Of a stretch of 64,000 nucleotides of DNA, positions 30,094 through 41,387 are shown one piece after another (positions within the stretch are counted from its first letter, which is position 1; every line of letters starts with the position of its first letter). The stretch is from Cladophialophora immunda (lineage: Eukaryota > Ascomycota > Eurotiomycetes > Chaetothyriales > Herpotrichiellaceae). The stretch lies in contig NW_015622545.1 in assembly GCF_000835495.1 (NCBI RefSeq), positions 4,356,042-4,420,041 on the forward strand. Direction: 5' to 3'. The position numbers were made by a program, and so were the translations under genes. Below the pieces are notes generated by a model that did not search any database, was not told the DNA's origin, and saw only the letters and a list, made by a program, of their open reading frames with translations.

Positions 30094-32555
30094 TCAGCCA
30101 TAGCGTTCCTTCGCCATCGCTCGGGCAGTGCCGGCCAGCTCATCTGTTTCCTCGAGTTGCTTGGTCACCTTCGACAGGAGATCCTCGCACGTTTCTCCGT
30201 AAGCTGGATAGACCTTGAACAACCTCTGATTGTCTTTTGAGGGCTGGATCGCTTCGAGGTCCGATTCGATGGCCTCGATCTCGAGTTCTAACGACGCTTT
30301 GATCCTGGCCCTTGCGCCATTGATAACATCCTGAAACTCTTCCAAAAGGTGCGTCCTGAAAGCCTCGACAAAATCCTCACTGCCAACACGTTTTTGCACG
30401 GTAGAGTGGCGCGTCTTATTCGAGCCAAGACCTATCCATTTGTCAGCTTTCAGTAGTCATGTAGAAGCCCACCCGGGGGGGGGGGAGAATAGAAAAGTAT
30501 ACCTGTAACTCTACTGGCTTCCCGATATGTTTCGAGCATGCAGTCCACAATGTAAGAGTCCTGGTGCGTTCCAATTGCGTGGCTCCTCATGGCCCCAACT
30601 CCCTTGAGATAGAACTTTCTCTCGGCTTCAATGGTACTCTTTAGGACGTCGACCCTCGCGGCAAGGGAATTTTGGAAATTGACGGGGGCTCGGAGTGCAG
30701 AGCATTGGCTTGCATAACCCTGGAAGACCGTGATGATGTTCCCGATTTCGGTGAGTAGTGGATCAGTCTCGACTTCAAAATGGTGCCAGCTCTGACCCAT
30801 GACCGCATCGTCGAAACACTGCAATAGCTCGTTGTTCCAGTTTCTGGGACCCAATGCGCCTCCCGTATAGTTTCCGTCATGCCTCACACACGAGGCTACT
30901 GACCCAGCTTTCCATTTTTCCCATCCTTGAGCGACTTTGAGGCAAGCTGCTCGAATCGATTCTGAGGCAGCTTTCAACGGCGTATTGAAACATCTTTCGA
31001 AGACTCCGAGCATCTCATCGGCCCAGGGTCCGACTTTGTTAAGACACATTCTCAGCTCACTCGCGTCGGGAAGCGGCGGGCGATTTTCAAGTTCGAGGTC
31101 AATCCTGCAGGACTCCACCCACGTAGCATAAGAGCTGACAAGCGCTGGAATCTTTTTAGCTAAGAAAAGATCACTTGCCTTGAATAGAGACTCGGCCGGA
31201 AGATCTCTGAGATGTTGTCGGAGAGCAGGAATGCCGCTCAATTCTCGCTCTTCGTCCCCCGTGGCGTTCCAGTACATGACGTTGTCAACACAGAACACTT
31301 TGAGTATCCCGCCCTTCACGTATGAACCATACTTTTTGAGCAGATCTTTTTGTACCTTCTCATTTCGAGTAGTGATGAGAAGCGTCGTCAGTCGGCGCTG
31401 GGCATGCTGCTTAACTTTCTCATCTGCCCCTTTGGCCTTTTGCACCTCAGCCTTGGCATACAGGAGCTTGGAGGTATTGACCAGCTTTTCTAAGCTTCGA
31501 TTTCTGTCCAAGTCTGCAGCAGATTTTGTGCATATAATGGTGATATTGACGGTTGTAGCTTTCTGCGCTTCGGCCCTGGCTCGGATGTGTTCCAAATTCT
31601 GCTGAAGAAGGGGATTATCAGTTGCCCTTGAAATCTCGACCACGAGGCAAACTTCGTCACAGTTTGACTGGGCTTTTCTTGCCGCCCTGATCCTTGCCAG
31701 GTTAGTGTCATTAAAACCCGGCAGGTCGATCAACGTGAGCCCGTTTTCGAGTATGGGGCTATCGGAGAAGATGGAGAAACTTATCACCAGAGGCCAGAGA
31801 CCACGGTCATGGAGTAGTGATTGGTGGTCATCGCACTCATCTGCATCTTGTGCTTCCTCCACCCATATGCCGTCCGGTGTCATATTGTCTGGAAACTCCA
31901 ACCGGCTGCACAATTCCATCAAGTAATTCTTGGCTTTAGTCATGCTGCCGTTATTGTCGTCATAGTTGAGGCGGTCCATGTCGAAGTCGTCCATTCCTCC
32001 GAAGGTTGTTTCAAAGATGTCCCGTGCCGCCTTGGTATCCTCGAAGATCTTCGGGTCGTTCTCTTCAGAGTCTGTTTTGTCGGCCGATGAAATGCGCCAT
32101 AGGTCACGGAGCAGATCGCCGACGTATTTTCCCAACTCATGTTCGACCATTAACCTGCAGCACAAGGTGAACGGAGCTCCTTGGTCCGCCTGACGAAATC
32201 GATATTCAGCCGCAAAAGGGGTCACGGCAGAACCACATGAACCAGTCTTCGCAAGGCCATCGTTGTCAAAAAGAGAATTAATCGTGCTGCTCTTCCCGGC
32301 CCCGGAATTCCCGATGAATCCAACGAGTCTTTCCACTGGTCGCTGATAGGCTGCGAGGCGTTCTGCTTCTTGGATCAAGCGTTGCGGAGGATCTCTTGGA
32401 GAGGCTTCCAAGATCGGAACAATCATTTTGGCAATATTAGAGCTTTGAGCTACAGCCATCTCGAACGACGGCTCACGATAAGGAGGATATTGAAGTTGCG
32501 TTGGTGGTATGACTGCAGACTCTGAAGCGGGTGCTTCGGCTGGCGGCGACAACAT
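30094..32555 (-). CDS. Large dynamin-like P-loop GTPase (nuclear GTPase SLIP-GC-like)
   Basis: Exons on the minus strand are 32555-30503 and 30431-30094, joined over a 71-nt phase-1 intron (gtatac...ggatag) that holds an 11-base C run in the transcript; the product is 796 residues. GTPase motifs are G1 GNSGAGKSST (82-91), G3 DLPGFND (277-283) and a G4-like TKSAAD (343-348). Between G1 and G3 lies a long insertion with an acidic loop (about 160-240). After the G domain are long charged helices (about 350-430 and 620-790), as in dynamin-like or GIMAP/SLIP-GC proteins. Fungal members are common, and their function is not established. No membrane span or targeting signal is seen. A TATA box at 33154-33161 and a candidate 5' UTR intron belong to this gene. 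Confidence 0.82.
30475..30485 (+). repeat. G11 homopolymer inside an intron
   Basis: Eleven G on the + strand lie between donor and acceptor of the GTPase gene's intron (C11 in the transcript). Confidence 0.85.
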
Positions 32556-32649
32556 TATGCCTTTGGGTTATGAAGACTTGAGCTTGGTTGAGTGCAAAGA
32601 GTCTTAAGATAGAGGTCGATACATGAGAGGCTGAGAGGGGGAGAAGATT

Positions 32650-32720
32650 CTAATATAAACCGAAAGACAATCGAGTCAGCAGAGTACCGGGACTGTTGGA
32701 TGAGATAAGTTTTGACTAAC
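32650..32720 (-). other. Candidate 5' UTR intron of the GTPase gene
   Basis: On the minus strand, gttagt at 32720 and ttatattag ending at 32650 bound 71 nt. A ctgctgactc branch-like site lies inside. It would be removed from the leader and does not affect the protein. Confidence 0.35.
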
Positions 32721-33153
32721 CTCAGACCGGTGAATCTGAGCTCACACTTCGTAGCAGCAGCTGATCTTGCAGCGACAATGCAGGTCAAATTAATCAAAGG
32801 ATTCAAGAGCTGTCTCAGATCAGAACAGGTTAGAGTAGTTGCGCTTCAGAAAGTATGACTTCCAAATGAGATGATTGTGTCGATGAACAGGGGCAGCAGA
32901 GAATAGTAGACAAAGACAGATAAAGGTGAAGTTAATAAGAAGAGATGAAGTAGAGGTTAAGGGCGGGCGAAGTGAGACTTGATGGAGGCGTCGGAGAAGA
33001 GACCTTGCCCGTAACAGAGTGATCGTTGCTGTGATGAGGAAGCGAAGCTGAGAGCAAGTTCTAGGAACAGAAGAGAAGATAAGGAGAAAAGGAGAGGTTT
33101 GGGATACCATAAAGAGAGCAAAAACAGAAGAGAAGGGGAAGATGATGAGAGGG

Positions 33154-33161
33154 TATTTATA
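33154..33161 (-). promoter_or_regulatory. TATA box, GTPase gene
   Basis: TATAAATA on the minus strand, about 600 bp upstream of the ATG at 32555. It implies a long leader, consistent with the candidate leader intron. Confidence 0.45.
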
Positions 33162-33409
33162 AGGTCGCCTTAGGTAGGTATGCGGCAGAGTTGTCCATGA
33201 GGAAGACGCTCGAGTCAACCCAAACGCTCCAAGAGGTGAAGATAGAGGACTAAGTCGGACCTGAGATGAATGTGAACACAGTATTGAGACAAACCCGATT
33301 TTCAACGGCTGTACTTTTCTCGTCCAGCGTCTGCTTCTCTCTCGCCACAGGGTAGATTCTTATGGTCTACGCTGGATCGATATTGGAGCTGGTGACAGGT
33401 TTTCCAGGC

Positions 33410-35055
33410 TCACGTCGTTGGTCCAGCACGGGATTGCGACGATACCGCGGTGTCAAATATTGCACGCCCAGCTTCATCATGCAAAAAGCCAATCCAGGGA
33501 AAAGCGCTCAGCTGCCTGTGTAGAACACACCAGCTATGCGCATCGCACAACTGGAGGTTGACTCGCACCCAGGGGATCAACCAGGCGTCATCCTCAGGAG
33601 TGAAAATCGAGAAAGAGCCAACCATGAGGAGCCAGAGAAGGAGCTGCGGGGTCAACATGCTAGGTAGCTTAAGCGTGAGGAGACAGGTGCGATAGAGATG
33701 AGGAAGGGACGTATGGCGCGGTCTCACATCTTGCCAGTTGAGGAAGATATGAGACGAGAAGACAAGGAGGCCAAGGCGGACGGCTTCGTCGAGCGAGGTG
33801 GGATCGAAGCTGCTCATCTGGATCAGGCGGTACATTACTGCAGCCATTGCCTTCAGCAAGGTTTCCTTGGGCAACTGGCGATTGGTTTCAGCGGCAGAGT
33901 TGACTGTTGAACAGAATGCCTTCAAAAATGTCCAGGCCTGGACTAAGTCTGCGTCGAGGTCCAGCTGAGCCGACTTCCAACCAAGCTCAACTGGCCGAGT
34001 ACTTGGCTCTTCGGCGGCCAGCATTTCCAGATCATACGGCATCAGAGGTTCCATAGATGGGTCGTTGAAGAATGTTGGAGAAGTGTTGTTATGAAGTGCG
34101 ATCCCCAAGTCACATCTATAGTCCGGTGAGGCACGTATTGATTAGAGCAGGTCGTCGAGGGAGGCGTTCGGGGATGCTTACTTCAGTAACTCGATGACCA
34201 GCTTAGTGTTGTAGTTGAAAGCTATTAGACCGCCTCTCAAATCGACAATCTTGCGCAGTCCCTCCATGTGCTGCATTGCTGTCTTGTAATCGATCATGAA
34301 ATGGGCGTGCAGGGCAAAATATAACACCACAAGCACGGTTGCGTCCGAAACTTTGTTATCTTCAGCTGACACTGATAATCTCTCGCGGAGCAAGTGAAGT
34401 GCTGAAGAATAGTGTGCCATTGCTCGTCTAGCCGCTATGGGAGTTGCCTGAGCGGATGTATGGAGGATATAGGCCTGGGATGCGAAAACTGCCGCGTGCA
34501 CGTAGGCAGCATCGGAGGTCAAGAGCTCGAACCATGAGGTATCAACCTTGGTCTTTCTGTGGAAGACGATATATCTCTCCAGAGGGTACATGACTCTCTT
34601 TGCGAGGAACGAAACTGGGGTGTGCCAGAGGTGAGAAGGATGGTCGCAGGAGTGTCTTGCCACGCAGCAGAGGTAGCGACTTACATTTCAAAAGGTCGTG
34701 CAGGAAGGGCTGTTCCACAACAGCGGCAAACTGTGTAAAGGAGAGATCTGAACCGACCTTTTTGGGGATCGTGGAGTAGCGCATGTTGATCAACAGACCT
34801 GAAGCTTTATCTTGAGCCCCCTTGTCCTTAAAGGGAGACGGTATCGTCGTATTGACGGGCTTGACACTCCGAGTTTTGCCTCGGTTCTTCCCGAGCATAA
34901 CGTACTTCCTGATGAGCTTCCGCTTGGCTGGTTCGGCCTTGCCTTTGCCATCCGTGAAGATGAACGGGATATCTACTGTCCGTGGCTTATCAGAGTCTCG
35001 TTTCGGGGTGCTTGGTGAGGGCTCTGGGCCTACCAGCTTTATCCGGAGCAGCCAT
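33410..35055 (-). CDS. Fungal transcription-factor-domain protein lacking a zinc cluster
   Basis: Proposed exons on the minus strand are 35055-35034, 34975-34685, 34614-34182 and 34115-33410, giving 483 residues; introns are 58, 70 and 66 nt. The first exon encodes only seven codons (MAAPDKA). The N-terminus VDIPFIFTDGKGKAEPAKRK followed by YVMLGKNRGKTR is a hallmark of a large group of fungal regulator-like proteins. These carry a PF11951-type (formerly DUF3468) fungal transcription factor domain without an N-terminal Zn2Cys6 finger. The rest is helical (SDAAYVHAAVFASQAYI; VLVVLYFALHAHFMIDYKTAM). No Cys6 motif is visible. It is divergent from the short-chain dehydrogenase, 491 bp apart, so it may regulate it. 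Internal exons are well supported; the tiny first exon is the weak point. Confidence 0.7.
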
Positions 35056-35546
35056 ATTGCACCGGTTTTCTCGACGATGGAAAAATCGCTTGGATTGGTT
35101 GCTGCTGAGATCGTGTGGAGTCCGAGAAACTTAATATATCAATAGTCCAGCATATCAAAGCTGCGCTCACAGCATCTGATATGCAGGCTTGGGGCCCTCA
35201 AGATTGATTACCTAGATGTATAGACCAACAGTGAAAGAGATGTATGAGTTTGGAGTCGAGATGCTGGCAGGTTGCGAGATTTGACGTTGGCCAAGGCAAC
35301 TGGATCCACGACACCAGGGTGCTAATGCAGGGCGATTGACTACCGTATCTGGTTTAGTGTCGACTTCTCATACTCGCATCGTATTGGCTGATCCTATATT
35401 TGGCTCTATGAATACACCGTCCCTCCACTGTATATATACCCACAATCACTCCCCTTGCCCCAGACAATGTCAAGCAGACAGAAGTCGATATCTTCATCTT
35501 TCCATCGTTATTATTCCTGCAACACTATCCGCACCCCGGAACAAAA
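35056..35546. promoter_or_regulatory. Shared divergent promoter, regulator-like gene / short-chain dehydrogenase
   Basis: 491 bp lie between two divergent start codons. A TATATATA at 35431-35438 serves the dehydrogenase. Confidence 0.5.
35431..35438 (+). promoter_or_regulatory. TATA box, short-chain dehydrogenase gene
   Basis: TATATATA about 110 bp upstream of the ATG at 35547. Confidence 0.5.
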
Positions 35547-36628
35547 ATGCCGTCCTCCAAGGAAATGCCTCCTTCCAAAACCCCTTTCTTCCCTAACCAC
35601 TTTATTCAGAATCAATTTTGCACCAAACCCCAATTCCCTCCGCAAGATACCGACCTCACAGGCAAGGTGGCTATTGTGACGGGATCCAACAGCGGCTTGG
35701 GCCTGGAATGTGCCTGCCAACTGCTCTCCTACAAGCTCACTCGGCTGATCATGGCGGTCCGCTCCACCACAAAGGGTGAGAATGCAGCTGCTGCGCTACG
35801 AGAGCAGTACCCTAATGCCACTGTTAGCGTGTGGCAGTTGGATATGGCATCTTACGACTCCGTCCGCGCCTTTGCGGCACGCGCGGATAGAGAGCTCTCC
35901 CGTCTTGACATTGCCCTCCTCAACGCAGGTGTAGGATTTGGCGGCTTCAAGATCGTGCCCGCCACCGGCCATGAGGAGACTGTTCAGGTCAACTACCTTT
36001 CAACGATGCTCCTGTCCATCCTTCTGCTTCCTATATTGAAGGACAAATCACCGGCGGGGTCGCCCGGGCGATTGACCATAAGCACAGCCATGCTCTCCAT
36101 CACGGCCAAATTTGCCAACAAGAACGAGGTCCCGCTTCTGCCCTCGTTCGACGACCAGAAGTATTTCGACCCCATGGACATCTACTCGACCTCGAAGCTA
36201 CTCGGCCAGTTGTTCGTGTGGAAACTCACCGACTTGGTGTCTGCCGACAACGTCGTGGTGAACCTGGTTGAGCCGGGCTTCGTCAAAGGCACGGATCTTC
36301 ACAGGGATAGATCCATCCCCGCGAAGGTGTTCATGAGCTTCTTCAAAGCAGCAGCTGCCAGAACCGTCAAAGTCGGTGCTTCAACATATCTCGATGCTTC
36401 AATCGTAAAGGGCAAAGAGTCACACGGCTGCATTTTGATGAACTGGGAAATTGCACCGTAAGTTTGGATCTTATTGTCCGGTCATTCGAGTTTGAGCTTA
36501 CAAGATACTAAAGGTATGCCCCGTTTGAATATACACCGGAAGGCAAGACTGTTATGGAAAGACTCTGGCAAGAGACAATACACGAGTTCAACTTCGTTGA
36601 TACGATGGGCATCCTTAAGTCGCTATGA
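35547..36628 (+). CDS. Short-chain dehydrogenase/reductase
   Basis: Exons are 35547-36457 and 36514-36628, with a 56-nt intron (gtaagt...ctaaag), giving 341 residues. Classical SDR features are the NAD(P)-binding TGSNSGLG (45-52), NAG (126-128) and the catalytic Tyr213-Lys217 in DIYSTSKLL. Exon 2 restores the family C-terminus YAPFEYTPEGKTVMERLW, which confirms the splice. The substrate is not predictable; many close relatives sit in fungal secondary-metabolite or detoxification loci. It is divergent from the regulator-like gene. Confidence 0.87.
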
Positions 36629-37083
36629 AGGCATCAGTGGAGTTGATAACGGATGTGAGAATGAGGCTTGGACTGAGGGACGCACACAGGCGCCTTCAAC
36701 AATTTTATTTCCTAGGACGGCTTTCCTCCTCTTCCAAAATGCACAGTCTTTCCCTGTGCACAATAACCTTTAGTTGGGATATGGCGTGGTCCCTTTAATG
36801 TACAGCGATCACACCTTCGCCTCTCTGGATCCTCTGTATCAGCGACAATGACACCTCTTAGACCCATCTAGACGCCTTTATTTCCTTCCAGTGCTTGAAG
36901 ACTCTACTCCTCGGCCGACCGAGGCCGAGTCTGCCTTCCAAGTCCGTAGTGTATGCGCCGAGTACCCAATTTGGTTGTGCCAGAAAGACCATCGCTTTCG
37001 AGATCACAGTATGCAGCGTGCCGTTCTCCGCGCCAGCAGCGTATATAAGCTCTTCAATGAGGGATAAAGTGAGAACATGTCCA
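36629..37083. other. Intergenic between convergent genes
   Basis: These are the 3' flanks of the dehydrogenase (+) and the ankyrin gene (-). I see nothing coding. Confidence 0.45.
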
Positions 37084-39339
37084 TCACAACCTTTTCATTT
37101 CAGAGTATTGCAGCGAGAAATTTGTCAGTATCTGCGTCATAGATTTGTTGTTCTTCCTGATAGCATACTGCAATGGAGATTCGTTGTTGACGCTGGGCGT
37201 GGTGGGATTTGCACCTTTACCAAGTAGCATCGTCGCGATGGATATGTCGCCTCTGTAGACGGCGCGATAGAGTGGCGTTTCTGGGTTGTTGGGATTGCAT
37301 TCGTCAGGCGGTGCTCCGTGCCCGAGTAGTAACGAGACCACCTGCGTATTTCCAAGGTAGACCGCACGATATAGACATGTTTCTCCTGAGGGACTCCCAG
37401 TTCTCAGATTAGCTCCATAACAGAGTAGTAGGGCACATATTGAGGCGTCGCCCTTGGAAACTGCCCGATACAAGGCCGTTTCTCCCTTCTGGCTCTGCAC
37501 ATCGGCTTTAGCTCCGTGAGCCAACAGAAGCGATGTGACTGCTGCATTCCCATTGTAGACTGCGCGATATAGGATTGGATCCGCAGAGGCATTGACAGCA
37601 TCGACGTCCGCGCCAGCGCTTAGCAAAAGGCTGATCATGAAAGGGTCACCGCGCGATACCGCTTGAGAAAGTGGACTGTCTCCAGATTTGTTGGCAACGT
37701 TGACGTCCACCCCCCGGTCTAGCAATTGGTTCACCAATGTACTGTTGCCGTGTGAGACTGCTAGATTGAGCACGGTTTCCTCGTTCGGAGGTCGTTTGTT
37801 GGTGTCGGCGCCATTCTTCAGCAGCAACTCGGTGATTGAGGAATTCCCCTTCGATATGGCTATGTACACCGGGGTTTCGCCCTTTTCATTCGTCGAATTG
37901 ATGTCGATTTCTTCCGTGGCGAGGAGTAGCGACACTATAGAGGAGTGACCATGAGTAACGGCAACCGACAAAGGAGAATCCCCTTTTCTATCCTTCGCTT
38001 TCGGGTTCGCGCCATGTTCCAGAAGAGTTTTGACCATGTTGGTACTTCCGTTCACGGCGAAACGGTTGAGTGGCGTGTCGCCGTTTCTAGACCTCTGGTT
38101 AGGGTCGACGCCGCCGTCCAGGAGCAGTTCTATAATGGAAGAGTCACGCCTGTTGACTGCGACGTCTAGCATTGTATCTTTCCCCAGTGGCCTTGTGTGA
38201 GGGTTGGCGCCAGCCTCCAAGAGGGCCTTGGTGTTCTTTGTCTGGCCGCGAGCCACGGCGAGATACAAGGGGGTCTCGCCTGCCGGAGTTACTTCTTCGA
38301 GTCCCTCAACTGACTTCTCAATTAGCATCTTGAGAATACTTGAGCGGTCGTAGATTACTGCCGTGTGAAGAGGGCTATTTGCCCCCGGAGGTCGAGCTTG
38401 TGGATCGGCGTTATATTCCAGCAGCAATTTCACAATCGATTTTTCTCCTTGAGAAACCGCACGGTAGAGCGGTGTCTCGCCTTTCTTGTTTCTCGCATCA
38501 ATGTATTGTGAACCTGTCTCGAGGAGGAGGCGGACTTCGGATTCCTTGCCTCTAGCGACCGCTTTGTGAAGCGGAGTTTCCTCTCCATCTCGCTGAGAAG
38601 TTGGAATCCCTCGAGCGCTTTGCTGAGAGGCTTGCCTCCCGGCAAGTGACGAGTCTTCGGGGAATAGAAGGATGATTTTCAGGCCACGAGGCTCAAAAAA
38701 GCCAGTGTTCCACTCAGCGACGACGGACTGAATTCTGATTCTCCGAAGACGTGAAGAGTCTGCAACACGTCCGCTATCAGATGCAGATCTCTTGTTCGGT
38801 GGAAGAGAGAGCCTATCAACCAGTTCCGTAAGCCCTTCTGCTCTTGATTTGGCATTTTCGAAGCTGCTCGATGAAAACTGCTGTACTCTAGCGGTCTGGC
38901 TCGGCGTAGTCCGTTGGTTTGACCCGGCGAGCCCGGACGAACCCCCCCTTTGCATAGGAGGAAACAAATGATTCACAAATGTTCTCCAATCGTATTCATC
39001 GACTTCCCGCAGCTGGAATAGAGAATTGCGTGAGGGATATGGTGATGTCTCTGCGCTGGCATGTGACTCAATCACAATGGTATGGACGAAGAAGTCGTGA
39101 GGCTGTGGACGACTAGGTGGACGAAGCTCAAAGTACGGTATTGCCGAGATGAACCCGGACTGCTCAATTTCCTGAGGGCTAGTGTTGTGCGTACCCGGTT
39201 CGTGAGATAGGACAGCGGTGTCTTGCGAGCCATGTGGTTGCGAATTGGTGGGAGCGGATAGTTCATAAACGGGGGCCGCAGTCGGTCGTACATTCGGGCT
39301 AGGGTCATGAGCGTGATATGGTGGCGGTGATTCATTCAT
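37084..39339 (-). CDS. Ankyrin-repeat protein with 15 repeats
   Basis: Single exon, 751 residues, starting MNESPPPYH at 39339. The N-terminal 250 residues contain a segment seen in many fungal ankyrin proteins (about 62-125: FISAIPYFELRPP ... DEYDWRTFVNHLFP) followed by a Ser-rich linker. From about residue 252 to 745 there are 15 consecutive repeats of about 33 residues with the GETPLYRAV...LLL.GA pattern, of which repeats 11-14 are the most alike (ILYRAV, ALYRAV, CLYRAV, PLYRAV). No catalytic domain is present; it is most likely a protein-binding scaffold. The partner is unknown. Confidence 0.85.
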   Translation of the reverse strand: MNESPPPYHAHDPSPNVRPTAAPVYELSAPTNSQPHGSQDTAVLSHEPGTHNTSPQEIEQSGFISAIPYFELRPPSRPQPHDFFVHTIVIESHASAETSPYPSRNSLFQLREVDEYDWRTFVNHLFPPMQRGGSSGLAGSNQRTTPSQTARVQQFSSSSFENAKSRAEGLTELVDRLSLPPNKRSASDSGRVADSSRLRRIRIQSVVAEWNTGFFEPRGLKIILLFPEDSSLAGRQASQQSARGIPTSQRDGEETPLHKAVARGKESEVRLLLETGSQYIDARNKKGETPLYRAVSQGEKSIVKLLLEYNADPQARPPGANSPLHTAVIYDRSSILKMLIEKSVEGLEEVTPAGETPLYLAVARGQTKNTKALLEAGANPHTRPLGKDTMLDVAVNRRDSSIIELLLDGGVDPNQRSRNGDTPLNRFAVNGSTNMVKTLLEHGANPKAKDRKGDSPLSVAVTHGHSSIVSLLLATEEIDINSTNEKGETPVYIAISKGNSSITELLLKNGADTNKRPPNEETVLNLAVSHGNSTLVNQLLDRGVDVNVANKSGDSPLSQAVSRGDPFMISLLLSAGADVDAVNASADPILYRAVYNGNAAVTSLLLAHGAKADVQSQKGETALYRAVSKGDASICALLLCYGANLRTGSPSGETCLYRAVYLGNTQVVSLLLGHGAPPDECNPNNPETPLYRAVYRGDISIATMLLGKGANPTTPSVNNESPLQYAIRKNNKSMTQILTNFSLQYSEMKRL

Positions 39340-39602
39340 TTTGTGTCAAGTACAGGATATCTGGCCGACTGTTTGCGAGGGACTCACAATGAGGTTGTTG
39401 AGAAAAGCAGCGAACACCGGAGATTTATTATACCAATGTCGCTCTCGGGCGCTCAGGCTAGGCACCAATCATTCCAGCCAACTTCTAGGCAGAACCGTTC
39501 CACCGAGAGCTGAAAGACTTGGTATTAGCTAGAGTTTGGCCCCCAAGAACAAGCCCAATCATCCAATGTTTCGAAGGGATAAAGGAACAAGCATTCGCTT
39601 CT

Positions 39603-41387
39603 TTAGCTAGATTTCTTCCTTGCTTGCGCCTTCACCAAAAGTGGCCCTTTTAAATCACTGATACCGACGCTCACCATATCTGGTATTTGTCCCACGTAAA
39701 ACCCTCTCAGCGCATCAATATTCTCCTGGTCAGACGCCAACTCGAAGTGGAATTCTCTCAGCAGCGTGCTCATGAGCTTATAGATATTTGTTGTTGCTAC
39801 GGTTTTGCCGATGCATTGGCGTCCGCCGAGGCCAAAATGCATGAGGAGGCGTGATTTTGCTGCAATATCAGGGCGTTCCCACCTTGAAGGATCAAAGTTG
39901 TTGTGATCGGGACCCCAGACGTCTGGGTTGTGATGGAAGGCGTGATTGCAAACAGCCACCGAGGTCTAATAATGAAACACGTTAGCACAGTATTCCGTAC
40001 TCCCATTGAGAGTCGACGGCCATTGAATTGGAGGAAATGTCGACTCACTCCTTGAAGAATATGCTCCCCCGCAATGACAATCCCTTCTGGGGACATTACC
40101 CGCCTAGCAAGAGGCATGGTGAAGACGGGAGTGATGCGAAAATTCTCCTTGATACAATTCTTCAGGTAGGGCAAAGACGCTTCTGCGACGGTGACTGAAT
40201 AGGCTTCCTGGCCGGCTTCCAGAGACGGGAGATTGGCGTCAATCTCAGCGACGCATTTGTCCATTTGGCCAGGATTATGGAGCAAGTGATAAAATAACAA
40301 AGAAGTTGTAGCGCTTGTTGTATGTGTCCCAGCAATACTATAGAGGACGATGTTAGTGATCTTTAAAGTGACCAAAGATTGCAGAAACTCACATGAATCC
40401 AAATGCTTCAGTCTCCAGGTCGATTTGAGTCAGCCTTTCGCCAGTGTCTGGATGTTTGGCCAAGATCAAGTTCGTCAGGATGTCTTTTCTTTCGGCCACA
40501 TCCGGGTGCTGCGCCTTTTGGTATTCGACATCAGCCAACCTCCTCCGGACACATTCGGCGGCTAGGTCGGCGCACGCCTGACGTCCCTTGAATAGTCTTT
40601 GAAGTCCAGGGTGAGGGACTAGAGGGAGATATTTCTTGAGCCGCTTCGTCATCAACGGCCATGCGCCCGTGACCGCGGCGAGCAGACTATGCTCGACCAC
40701 TGGTGGGATTCGTAACTCATCATCTGTCTCCTGGATTCCAAAAGATTTGCTAAAGGCTAACTCTCCGAGAGCATCAATCACGTAGTAATGCAGTAGTTTC
40801 TTCAGGTCGAATATCTCCCCTGTGTTGCAATAGCGCATAATTTTGTCTTTCAAGAGCCTGATGTTCAGGTCAAGAAATGGTTCCATCTCTTTGACGTAGC
40901 TGATAGAAAAGCTGTAAGACATATGGCGTCGTCTAATGGAGTGTACCTGTAGTTCTCTATTGTTAAAAGAATGGACCCGAGAGAAATCATGAAGAGGAGC
41001 TGTCCTCACATTTTCATCCCGCATCCCGAAGACATTCGGATGGGCGGCACCGTATGCATCGTAAAACTCCGTCTTGGGCATCGACTTGGCGGACTTCTGA
41101 TAGATTATTGGGATACAGTCTTCGTCGGTGATGCTCAGCTTGTCCGGGCCATATCGCACGATAGGGCCATATCTCTCGTGCAACTTGGTCAAATGGTATG
41201 GCTGCTGCAAAGTCATGAACTGATAAGCCTGCCAAACATCGGTCAAGGAAGCCAGAAACGGCCCCGGATACTTGGCCAAAGGGTGGAAAAAGCGCTGATA
41301 CACGACGTAGACAATCAATGATACGATCAGCAGACCAGAAGCCCATGGCAGAGGACTTGCCAGGACTTCTCGAAGTAACTGTACCAT
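39603..41387 (-). CDS. Cytochrome P450 monooxygenase
   Basis: Exons on the minus strand are 41387-40393, 40337-40049 and 39965-39603, giving 548 residues; introns are 55 and 83 nt and every junction keeps family motifs in frame. The ATG at 41387 precedes a membrane anchor (about 15-32, GLLIVSLIVYVVY) and the proline hinge HPLAKYPGP. Core motifs are the I-helix AGTHTTS (about 334-340), the ExxR motif Glu396-Arg399 (KENFR), the PERF-like region FDPSRWERPD, and the heme-binding FGLGGRQCIG with Cys479. This is an ER-anchored class II P450 needing a reductase. The hinge and I-helix resemble fungal families acting on aromatic or secondary-metabolite substrates, but I cannot give a CYP number. It is divergent from a Zn2Cys6 regulator. 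Confidence 0.9.

Larger units (their letters stand above)
32556..33409. other. Intergenic: long leader and promoter of the GTPase gene
   Basis: The minus strand is pyrimidine-rich (32950-33130). A 161-residue open frame here (33305-32820) is dominated by Ser/Leu/Phe from this skew and is not supported as a gene. The promoter elements are listed separately. Confidence 0.5.

Noticed and set aside
32820..33305. 161-codon minus-strand frame upstream of the GTPase gene
   Set aside because: Ser/Leu/Phe-rich translation of a pyrimidine-rich leader, lying just behind the TATA box that serves the GTPase.
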